Of a DNA stretch of 64,000 bases, positions 25,866 to 33,216 are shown piece by piece (positions within the stretch are counted from its first letter, which is position 1; each line of letters starts with the position of its first letter). A program made the position numbers and the translations under genes. The notes beneath the pieces are model-generated. The model worked only from the letters and a program-made list of their open reading frames with translations. It ran no database searches and was not told where the DNA came from. Source of the stretch: Weeksellaceae bacterium (GTDB lineage: Bacteria > Bacteroidota > Bacteroidia > Flavobacteriales > Weeksellaceae); contig JAIBEX010000009.1 of NCBI GenBank assembly GCA_019459455.1, positions 434,001 through 498,000 on the forward strand, given 5' to 3'.

Positions 25866-26350
25866 GCTGGGGCGTGGTTTCGGGGCAATGCGGTAGAGAA
25901 TCGCCCAAACATTCAAAAAACATTGTGAACATCACACCCACACCGTGTTGGTAACTATACAAAACAATTGTTTTCAATATTCACATTAAATTCATAATGC
26001 GATTAGTTTTTGGATTAACGTCGATTTTTTTGAAGAAAGTTTACCGGTGCTTGGCGGTAGGTTTTCCATAATGTGATTACTGATATAGGTCGCCCACAAA
26101 AGTTACTGACATTTGCGGATAACCATAATATACGGTTAACAGTCAACGCATTGTATTGTTACTAAAATGTGATGGCCATGCAGGGTACCTGTTACGAAAA
26201 AAATACCTTTTATTTCTCCACAAACCCTTCGTCTACAACAACACTACTCATTTCTTCTTTTAATAAATAAAGTATAATGTAGATAAGATGAAGCTTTGGG
26301 GATTGTGGAATTTTAACTTCATTTTAATTCTTCATCGTCTGAATTAATCT

Positions 26351-26358
26351 TAAATTTG
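26351..26358 (+). promoter_or_regulatory. -7 promoter box (TAAATTTG) of pgk
   Basis: Perfect TAnnTTTG, 23 bases before the ATG at 26382. Between box and start, AGGGAG (26373-26378) is one of the few Shine-Dalgarno-like sequences in the window. Confidence 0.6.
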
Positions 26359-26381
26359 TAAAACTAAAAACAGGGAGATTT

Positions 26382-27572
26382 ATGAAAACAGTTAACGATT
26401 TTAATTTTAAAGATAAGAAAGCATTGGTAAGAGTGGATTTTAACGTTCCGCAGAGTGCTGATCTGAAAGTTACTGACAATACGCGAATCCAGGCGGTGAA
26501 ACCTACAGTTGAGAAAATACTGAACGATGGGGGTTCGGTGATACTAATGACGCATTTAGGCAGACCTAAAGGAAAGGCATCTGAGGAATTTTCTTTAAAG
26601 AATATTGTTTCGGAAATTGAGGAAGTTTTTGGAAAGAAAGTGATGTTCTGTGCAGACTGCCTGGGAGAAGAAGCTAACCGTATGACGACGGAACTGCAGC
26701 CCGGAAGTATTCTCCTGCTGGAAAACCTGAGATTTTACAACGAGGAAGAGGAAGGGGATACGGCGTTTGCCGAAAAAATTTCAAAATATGCGGATGCCTA
26801 TGTGAACGATGCGTTTGGTACAGCCCACCGTGCGCATGCTTCAACTGCGATTATTGCCCAGTATTTTCCTTCAACTAAATTTTTCGGTTTATTGATGGCA
26901 AAAGAACTTGAAGCGGTTGAGAAAGTTTTGAAAAAAGGGGAGAAGCCTGTTACAGCTATAATTGGAGGATCCAAGGTTTCATCCAAGATTACAATAATAG
27001 AAAATATGCTTCCGGCAATAGATAACCTTATCATTGGTGGAGGAATGGCCTTTACGTTTGTAAAAGCTTTGGGCGGGACCATCGGTAACTCAATTGTCGA
27101 GGAAGACAAGATGGATTTGGCGCTGGATATTCTGGCACGCGCGAAAGCTGGGAATGTCACGGTTTATCTGCCGGTAGATGTTATAGGAGCGGATGAGTTC
27201 AGCAATGATGCGGAGACAAAGGAAATAGATATCTACGAAATACCGGAAGGCTGGATGGGGCTTGATGCCGGACCTAAATCACAAAAACTCTTTCACGATG
27301 TTATTATGAACTCCAGGACGATTCTCTGGAACGGTCCAATCGGGGTCTTCGAAATGCCGAATTTTTCTGCCGGAACGGTTGCGCTTGGCAACAGTATTGC
27401 AGAATCTACAGTATTGGGTGCATTTTCGCTTGTTGGAGGAGGGGACAGTGTTGCTTTCGTAAAACAGTTTGGATATGATGAGAAGGTAAGCTATGTGTCT
27501 ACCGGTGGAGGGGCAATGCTTGAAAGTTTGGAAGGTAAGGAACTGCCGGGAGTGAAAGCCGTCAACAGCTAA
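26382..27572 (+). CDS. pgk: Phosphoglycerate kinase
   Basis: The 396-residue length is standard. The N-terminal VRVDFNVPQ motif (about 17-25), the THLGRPKG segment, and the C-terminal GGGDSVAFV nucleotide loop followed by VSTGGGAMLE are all present. It makes ATP in glycolysis and works in reverse in gluconeogenesis. The gene stands alone, with a promoter box upstream and a strong terminator downstream, as expected for an abundantly expressed housekeeping gene. Confidence 0.97.
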   Translation: MKTVNDFNFKDKKALVRVDFNVPQSADLKVTDNTRIQAVKPTVEKILNDGGSVILMTHLGRPKGKASEEFSLKNIVSEIEEVFGKKVMFCADCLGEEANRMTTELQPGSILLLENLRFYNEEEEGDTAFAEKISKYADAYVNDAFGTAHRAHASTAIIAQYFPSTKFFGLLMAKELEAVEKVLKKGEKPVTAIIGGSKVSSKITIIENMLPAIDNLIIGGGMAFTFVKALGGTIGNSIVEEDKMDLALDILARAKAGNVTVYLPVDVIGADEFSNDAETKEIDIYEIPEGWMGLDAGPKSQKLFHDVIMNSRTILWNGPIGVFEMPNFSAGTVALGNSIAESTVLGAFSLVGGGDSVAFVKQFGYDEKVSYVSTGGGAMLESLEGKELPGVKAVNS

Positions 27573-27602
27573 TAATAAACTAAAGATTTCGATTATATTT
27601 TG

Positions 27603-27631
27603 AAAGTTTCCATCATGATGGAAACTTTTTT
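27603..27631 (+). terminator. Terminator after pgk
   Basis: A perfect inverted repeat with 12-base arms (27603-27614 and 27617-27628) followed by T residues, 30 bases after the pgk stop. Confidence 0.8.
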
Positions 27632-27758
27632 CATTTTCTGTACCTTACGGGTAAAGTTTTTAATTTATTATCTTTTTTTGTCGTTTCCTATAATATGATA
27701 AAAATTGGCGGTAAATGAGCGAAAAAACGACTCAGGAAACGGGCCTAAAATCGCAGAA

Positions 27759-28577
27759 CTATTTTTTTTCGATAATGTATATCAAGCTGGAAAATTCCCC
27801 GTTTTTTATAGCCTTAAAATTAGAAATCGCTCCAAATATCATCCCACGGATACAAAAAGCAGGTGATTTTTTATATTTTTCACTCAACATAGAAATGTAA
27901 AAGGAATCGAGTAAGAGTGGTTTGATTTTTTTTATTTTCCACTTGTCATTGTTCATTAAATTTTCCATCCCTGCTTTTGTGAAATGATATACGTGTCTTG
28001 GTACATCGTAGGCTGCCCAATATTCTCCATAACGTCTGGCATCATCGGATGTTGGATTGGGCACTGCAATGATTAGTAATCCGTTGTTATTCAGTTTATT
28101 ATGAAAATATTTAAGCATATCTTCTTGATTATCAATATGTTCGAATACATGCCAAAGCGTTATGGCGTCAAGACTTTTATCTTCCAGCGTATGAATGTCA
28201 TTAACAATACTGGCCTTTCCAATTTTATCGGCAGCGAAACTTCTGGCGGATTCGTTTGGTTCAAATCCCACGGTATTAAAATCATCTTCGATGAATTTAA
28301 GGAATTCACCGGCACCGCAACCGTAGTCAAGGACCTTCGCATTTTTATTCACTTCCTGTGCGAGGATATTCCTTTTATAATTAAGGTTGAAACGTTGTAG
28401 GACTTTATACAGTTTTTCCTTCAAACTGCCAGAATCCTGATGATGTGAAATATAGTCTGTACTTTCATAATATCGGGAGAGATCCTCAGGAACAGGTTTT
28501 GTCCTGAATACACCCTTGGTTCCTGTTTCTACGATTTCAAAGGTTTCCTGTGTCAGAAAGTGATCTTTAATTTTCAT
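27759..28577 (-). CDS. Class I SAM-dependent methyltransferase
   Basis: The 272-residue protein has SAM-binding motif I VLDYGCGAGEFL (about 85-96), acidic VGFEPN after strand 2 and a DAITLWHVFEHI motif at about 137-148, matching the methyltransferase-11/23 group of O- or C-methylases. The substrate is unknown. The C-terminal part contains a hydrophobic PAFCIRGMIFGAISNF stretch that may touch the membrane. It follows mnmG leftward with a parS-like site between them. No zinc-finger is visible. Confidence 0.8.
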   Translation of the reverse strand: MKIKDHFLTQETFEIVETGTKGVFRTKPVPEDLSRYYESTDYISHHQDSGSLKEKLYKVLQRFNLNYKRNILAQEVNKNAKVLDYGCGAGEFLKFIEDDFNTVGFEPNESARSFAADKIGKASIVNDIHTLEDKSLDAITLWHVFEHIDNQEDMLKYFHNKLNNNGLLIIAVPNPTSDDARRYGEYWAAYDVPRHVYHFTKAGMENLMNNDKWKIKKIKPLLLDSFYISMLSEKYKKSPAFCIRGMIFGAISNFKAIKNGEFSSLIYIIEKK

Positions 28578-28603
28578 ACTGTAATGTAAATTTTATTACT
28601 TAA

Positions 28604-28619
28604 TGTTTCACGTGAAACA
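28604..28619. promoter_or_regulatory. parS-like ParB binding site 1
   Basis: TGTTTCACGTGAAACA matches the bacterial chromosomal parS consensus TGTTNCACGTGAAACA exactly, and one more matched base on each side makes an 18-base perfect palindrome (28603-28620). It lies ten bases after the mnmG stop. ParB loads here and SMC follows, so such sites cluster near the origin. Binding is inference from the consensus. Confidence 0.75.
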
Positions 28620-28629
28620 TGTTCCTTTT

Positions 28630-30492
28630 TTATCTGCCCAGGAATATAAGAAGCACATTAATGTCAGCAGGGGATACACCGCTTATACGGCCTGCCTGTG
28701 CTATCGTCTTCGGCATTACTTTCGCTAGTTTTTGCTTTGCTTCAGATGATAACGAACCGATTTTGGAAAAGTCAAAATTTTCCGGAATCCGTATGGTTTC
28801 CAACCGGTTTAGTTTAGCCACATTTTCTTTCTCCTTTTCAATGTACCCCCTGTACTTAATATTGATTTCCGCCTGTTCGCGGACTTCAATTGAATAGTTG
28901 CCAGAAACTTCTTTAATAAAATCAACGTTTTCAAGTTTTTCAAGGGTCATATTAGGTCTCGTAAGAATCTGCGCTGCACGGTAGGCTTGATCAACAGGGG
29001 AGGAGTCTATACCTTGTAGAATAGGATTAATTATTCCCGGTTTTAGCGAGGTTTCCTTTAGGAAGGTTTCCAGTTCGTCACTTTTATTAATTTTATCATG
29101 GACGTTTCGGAGCCTTAATTCATCTGCCAAACCTAAATGATAGGCTTTTTCTGTCAATCGAATGTCCGCATTATCCTGTCTGAGGAGCAATCTGTATTCA
29201 GCGCGAGAGGTGAACATCCGGTACGGTTCCTCGGTTCCTTTTGTAATTAAATCGTCTATTAGAACTCCTATATAGGCCTCATCTCGATTGAGGATGAACT
29301 CTGCCTTCTCATGTACCTTATTGTGAGCATTAATACCTGCCATTAACCCCTGGCCTGCGGCTTCCTCGTATCCCGTGGTACCATTGATCTGACCTGCAAA
29401 ATAGAGGTATTCGATCAGCTTGGTTTCGAGGGTGTGATAAAGTTGAGTAGGAGGGAAGTAGTCATATTCTATCGCATAACCTGGACGGAATACTTTAACG
29501 TTTGCGAATCCGGGAATATGCCGCATGGCTTTGATCTGGACGTCTTCTGGAAGTGATGAACTGAAGCCGTTTACATAAATCTCGCACGTTTTCCAACCCT
29601 CTGGCTCTACAAATAGCTGGTGTCGGTTTCTTTCTGCAAAACGGTTAATTTTATCCTCTATACTGGGGCAGTATCTTGGACCCGTACTCTGTATTGTACC
29701 ATTAAACATGGGACTTCTGTCAAATCCTTCCCGTAAGATGTCATGTACGGTCTCGTTGGTATAAACGATGTGGCAACTCAGCTGTTTTGTAAGTTTTGGC
29801 GTATTTGAATAAGAGAATTTCTGCGGATTCTCATCGCCTTTCTGTTCTTCCATGATGGAAAAGTCGAGACTTCGGCCGTCAACTCGGGGTGGGGTGCCGG
29901 TCTTCATCCTTCCGGCTTCAAAACCTAAAGATACCAGCTGTTCAGTAATACCGAATGCGCGCGGTTCTCCCATACGTCCGCCTCCCAACTGTTTATCGCC
30001 TACATGTATCAGGCCGTTGAGAAATGTACCGTTTGTCAATACCACTGATTTACCTTTAATCGTAATTCCAAGGGAAGTAACGACGCCGGTTACTTTGTTG
30101 TTCTCAATCAAGAGGCTTTTAACCATGTCCTGGAAGAAATCAAGGTTTGGGGTTCTTTCCAGAGCGAGCCTCCATTCTTCAGCAAACAGCATGCGGTCAT
30201 TCTGTGTCCGTGGTGACCACATGGCAGGACCTTTCGAAAGGTTAAGCATCTTGAATTGTATTGCGGATTTGTCTGCAACAATTCCGGAATAACCTCCCAG
30301 GGCATCTATTTCCCGTACAATCTGTCCTTTTGCAATTCCGCCCATTGCGGGATTGCAGGACATCTGTCCGATGGTTTGCATGTTCATTGTAATAAGCAGC
30401 GTTTTGGAGCCAAGATTCGCGGCTGCAGCAGCGGCTTCACAACCTGCATGTCCTGCACCAACCACAATGACATCATATGTTTCGTTTATCAT
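28630..30492 (-). CDS. mnmG: tRNA uridine-5-carboxymethylaminomethyl(34) synthesis enzyme MnmG
   Basis: From the ATG at 30492 the protein has 620 residues, the usual size; a longer in-frame start (30594) would run across the parS-like site and is rejected. The FAD motif VVGAGHAGCEAA (about 8-19), SCNPAMGGIAKG and GRMGEPRAFGIT are signatures of MnmG (GidA). With MnmE it builds cmnm5U34 on tRNA. A parS-like palindrome lies on each side. MnmG genes sit near ParAB and the origin in many bacteria, which fits. Confidence 0.96.
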   Translation of the reverse strand: MINETYDVIVVGAGHAGCEAAAAAANLGSKTLLITMNMQTIGQMSCNPAMGGIAKGQIVREIDALGGYSGIVADKSAIQFKMLNLSKGPAMWSPRTQNDRMLFAEEWRLALERTPNLDFFQDMVKSLLIENNKVTGVVTSLGITIKGKSVVLTNGTFLNGLIHVGDKQLGGGRMGEPRAFGITEQLVSLGFEAGRMKTGTPPRVDGRSLDFSIMEEQKGDENPQKFSYSNTPKLTKQLSCHIVYTNETVHDILREGFDRSPMFNGTIQSTGPRYCPSIEDKINRFAERNRHQLFVEPEGWKTCEIYVNGFSSSLPEDVQIKAMRHIPGFANVKVFRPGYAIEYDYFPPTQLYHTLETKLIEYLYFAGQINGTTGYEEAAGQGLMAGINAHNKVHEKAEFILNRDEAYIGVLIDDLITKGTEEPYRMFTSRAEYRLLLRQDNADIRLTEKAYHLGLADELRLRNVHDKINKSDELETFLKETSLKPGIINPILQGIDSSPVDQAYRAAQILTRPNMTLEKLENVDFIKEVSGNYSIEVREQAEINIKYRGYIEKEKENVAKLNRLETIRIPENFDFSKIGSLSSEAKQKLAKVMPKTIAQAGRISGVSPADINVLLIFLGR

Positions 30493-30525
30493 TTGTTTGA
30501 TAAAATTCTTATTTAAATTAGATAT

Positions 30526-30541
30526 AGTTTCACGTGAAACA
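30526..30541. promoter_or_regulatory. parS-like ParB binding site 2
   Basis: AGTTTCACGTGAAACA differs from the parS consensus only at the first base; GTTTCACGTGAAAC (30527-30540) is a perfect 14-base palindrome. It lies 34 bases upstream of the mnmG ATG, in its likely promoter region, so ParB could also affect mnmG transcription. Confidence 0.65.
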
Positions 30542-30560
30542 TTACCCCTATGTGAATTGC

Positions 30561-30614
30561 TAAAAATTACTTCGACGGTGCAGTTAGCGTGCAACAGGGT
30601 TCCTACGAAGTAAT
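30561..30614 (-). terminator. Hairpin after ybeY, probable terminator
   Basis: A perfect nine-base stem (30566-30574 with 30606-30614) closes a 31-base loop and is followed leftward by four to five T. The loop itself can form a small TGCA/TGCA helix. It lies 22 bases after the ybeY stop and before the parS-like site. Confidence 0.55.
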
Positions 30615-30635
30615 CAATCTACCGAAGAAATGCAA

Positions 30636-31049
30636 TTATTTTAGAAATAGCGACAAATAATGGTCTTCCTTCCTGCGCATTTCAAGCACCTCTACCTTAG
30701 ATTTATCACCATATCCACAGAGGTGTAATACTCCATGCGCGATGACTCTAAATAGTTCAGAATCAAATCCTTGGCCCAAAGAAACTGCGTTTTCAGAAAT
30801 GCGGGGCAAAGATACAAAAATATCCCCTGAAATGGTTTTGCCCTTCACGTAATCAAATGTAATAATATCTGTATAATAGTCGTGGCTGAGGAAATCCCGG
30901 TTTACCTTAAGGAGATATTGATCGTCGCAGAAGATATAGTTGATGTCGCCAGGTTTCTTATCTTCCGCATAAATCAAATCTTCCAACCACTGTTTTACTG
31001 TGGGATTAATGGGTATTTCGGAAATATTTTCAAAGAAAAACTGTATCAT
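30636..31049 (-). CDS. ybeY: Endoribonuclease YbeY
   Basis: The 137-residue protein has the YbeY metal motif HGVLHLCGYGD near residue 109. The usual motif ends in a third His (HGxLHLxGyxH); here the corresponding residue is Asp. Asp at this position seems common in Bacteroidota members as I recall, so activity is not ruled out. YbeY matures 16S rRNA and takes part in ribosome quality control. It begins one base after the patatin gene stop and is the last gene of that operon. Confidence 0.9.
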   Translation of the reverse strand: MIQFFFENISEIPINPTVKQWLEDLIYAEDKKPGDINYIFCDDQYLLKVNRDFLSHDYYTDIITFDYVKGKTISGDIFVSLPRISENAVSLGQGFDSELFRVIAHGVLHLCGYGDKSKVEVLEMRRKEDHYLSLFLK

Positions 31050-31050
31050 A

Positions 31051-33216
31051 TCAGAACCAATGACCTAAAATTACGCTGAAAATACCATTATTGCGGCTTA
31101 AAGAATGGCTGTAATTAAGTTTTATCTGTCCAACTGGAGATTTATACCCTGCAGTTATGCCCGCTGATGATTCGGATATATGTAGAATATCATCGACCTC
31201 TATATCATTAAAAAGGTTTGCCAGGCTCACCGTTGCGTCCAGGTAATAATTTTTATAAACATTGAACTGCAATGTGTTAGAGGCGGTCAAAATATTTCGG
31301 GTAGCGGACTGTCCGAACTCATATCCCTGTAGCTTCGTAAAGTTGCCCAGATTTTGTTCAAAAATTCCACCAATTCTATACAATTGGTAAGGCGAAACTT
31401 CTTCTCCCATGGTAAAGCCACCTACAAGACCCAATCTGTAGGTCAGCCAACTGAGTAACGGAAAATTGAACTGGGAGCTAATCTTGGTCTGGAAAGTTCG
31501 GCCTTCCTGCTCCTCATTCAGGAGGTCAAGCAGTTCTCCTTCAGCATGTAACAGTAACCCTTTAGTAGGGAAACTCTTGTCATCCTGGGTATCTGTTTTT
31601 ATGAAGACGTATGGATTAATGAGATTATCGGCCTGCGAGTATCTGGATTCTCCAACATTCTTTGATTCATAATAGTCATGGCTAATCCCTCCTCCAATCG
31701 CATATTTATCCCTCCAAATAGACTGAATAAAGACTTCATTGTGAATCCAGTTCCAACTCTGGAACACATTGGAATCCACATCCTTAAGATCGAGCGACAT
31801 TCCGGAAGCATAGACTCCAAAACCAGGAATATATCCATTATCAATGAAGTAGTTCAGATAATAGCGCGGTTTGTCGCCGATAACTACATCGAGTGAGACC
31901 GTAGAATTCCGGAAAAGCAGTCTTTTTGCAGTAGCATTGATCAGAAGTCCTGTCTTGAAGACTTCGTCGTAATGAAGACCAAACTTAAGGAAAAACCGGG
32001 TGTCATCTTCTGTTACTGTTAATTTCAAATAGTTCCTGTTCTCCTCCTGTATGATGTCGTAATTAATTAGTTTATAGTTATTTGTAGCGTACAGTTTATC
32101 AATCATCTTATTGACGCCTCCGTAGGAGAGTAAGGCTGGGAGTTTAAGGTTCATTTTTCCTTCTACGTAATTCTTCCGGAAAATGTGGTTGTTCTCCAGG
32201 ATAAGACTGTCAATTTTATACATATTGGAATACACCATATTCATTGGAGTCCTAAGCAGGTTTTCTTTTCGCCTGGGGAGCAGAGAAAGGGTGTTCCAAT
32301 ATTTTTGAGCTTCCACATAACCGGAGTCCAGGATCGCCTGTTTAGCATCGTAACTGGTAGCACTCATTCCGGTAAGATCAGGATGAATGTTAATGTCGGT
32401 ATATTTATATTGGTTTTTCGTCTCTTTCTGGATACCGAAATCAATTACTTGGTTCAGAATGGCAAGCGCACTTTGAAGATTGGCACGACTGGCCAGTCCC
32501 TGGCTCAGATCGACACCTATTACAACATCAATACCTTTGTCCTTGAGCGGCTTTGAAGGGTAATTAATAGTCATCGCCCCATCAATGTACAACGAATCGC
32601 CTATTTTTACAGGGTCCATGAGCGATGGAAAGGCTGAACTGGCCATAATTGCACTTACGAGATCGCCTTTTTCAAAGATTTCAATCTTTCCACTTTCCAG
32701 ATTGGTGGCGATGCACATGAACGGAATCGGAAGTTTTGAAAAATCATCAATGGTTGATACATTTTTGAAAAGTTCCTTCAGTAGATAAATATTCTTTTGG
32801 CCCGTTGATATGGCTTTAGGGAGTACGTTTACTTTACCGTCCTTCACCGGAATCGTCAGTATATATTTATCGACCGCTTTATTAAAAAAGGAGGTTTCCT
32901 CGCGGGTTTTTTCGTTGGCAATGATGGTGTAGAAATCGGTATCCATCACAATCTTCTCAATGTCCTTTCCTGTGAAACCCGATGCATAAAGACCCCCAAC
33001 AATAGCGCCCATGCTTGTACCTGAAATATAGTCTACTTTCACGCCCAGCGAGTCCAGGACTTTCAGAACACCAATGTGGGCAAATCCCTTCGCGCCACCT
33101 CCGGACAGTGAAAGTCCGATTCTGGGGTTGGGGGGGATTATAAACCCCTCCTTTACCTGACCCTTCAGTAATATCAGGTTAGCGAAGACCGCGAAAATGA
33201 GAATAAATCTTACCAT
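31051..33216 (-). CDS. Patatin-like phospholipase with outer-membrane barrel domain
   Basis: The 721-residue protein has a signal peptide (MVRFILIFAVFANLILLKG), a patatin domain with the oxyanion loop GGGAKG (about 39-44), nucleophile S68 in GTSMG and D212 in IDGA, then a POTRA-like segment and a BamA/TamA-type beta-barrel ending ILGHWF. This layout resembles the type Vd secreted lipase PlpD and Bacteroidota patatins. It would act in or on the outer membrane, splitting phospholipids. It lies one base from murF-alr and from ybeY, inside an operon. Confidence 0.85.
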   Translation of the reverse strand: MVRFILIFAVFANLILLKGQVKEGFIIPPNPRIGLSLSGGGAKGFAHIGVLKVLDSLGVKVDYISGTSMGAIVGGLYASGFTGKDIEKIVMDTDFYTIIANEKTREETSFFNKAVDKYILTIPVKDGKVNVLPKAISTGQKNIYLLKELFKNVSTIDDFSKLPIPFMCIATNLESGKIEIFEKGDLVSAIMASSAFPSLMDPVKIGDSLYIDGAMTINYPSKPLKDKGIDVVIGVDLSQGLASRANLQSALAILNQVIDFGIQKETKNQYKYTDINIHPDLTGMSATSYDAKQAILDSGYVEAQKYWNTLSLLPRRKENLLRTPMNMVYSNMYKIDSLILENNHIFRKNYVEGKMNLKLPALLSYGGVNKMIDKLYATNNYKLINYDIIQEENRNYLKLTVTEDDTRFFLKFGLHYDEVFKTGLLINATAKRLLFRNSTVSLDVVIGDKPRYYLNYFIDNGYIPGFGVYASGMSLDLKDVDSNVFQSWNWIHNEVFIQSIWRDKYAIGGGISHDYYESKNVGESRYSQADNLINPYVFIKTDTQDDKSFPTKGLLLHAEGELLDLLNEEQEGRTFQTKISSQFNFPLLSWLTYRLGLVGGFTMGEEVSPYQLYRIGGIFEQNLGNFTKLQGYEFGQSATRNILTASNTLQFNVYKNYYLDATVSLANLFNDIEVDDILHISESSAGITAGYKSPVGQIKLNYSHSLSRNNGIFSVILGHWF

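Larger units (their letters stand above)
25667..26381. other. 715-bp gap between rpiB and pgk
   Basis: This is the only gene-poor stretch above 300 bases. It holds the rpiB promoter, a GC-rich patch at about 25775-25910 with a small leftward reading frame (25776-25865), a perfect 14-base palindrome AAAACAATTGTTTT (25961-25974), and the pgk promoter (26351). In the patch the DNA can fold: CTAGC/GCTAG around TCCC (25776-25789) and CCGCT/AGCGG. The rest, about 25980-26340, is AT-rich; I see no protein, tRNA or known structured RNA in it. Confidence 0.6.

Noticed and set aside
25775-25930. tmRNA, RNase P RNA, SRP RNA or 6S RNA in the GC-rich island
   Set aside because: None of the conserved cores of these RNAs that I know is present.
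25786-25977. 63-codon leftward frame in the rpiB-pgk gap
   Set aside because: Rich in Pro, Cys and His without domain pattern; the overlapping 29-codon hydrophobic frame looks more protein-like, though that is also uncertain.
27679-27740. Overlapping inverted repeats GTCGTTT/AAACGAC and GTTTCCT/AGGAAAC
   Set aside because: Long loop and no T run after the stem in the reading direction; likely chance in AT-rich DNA.
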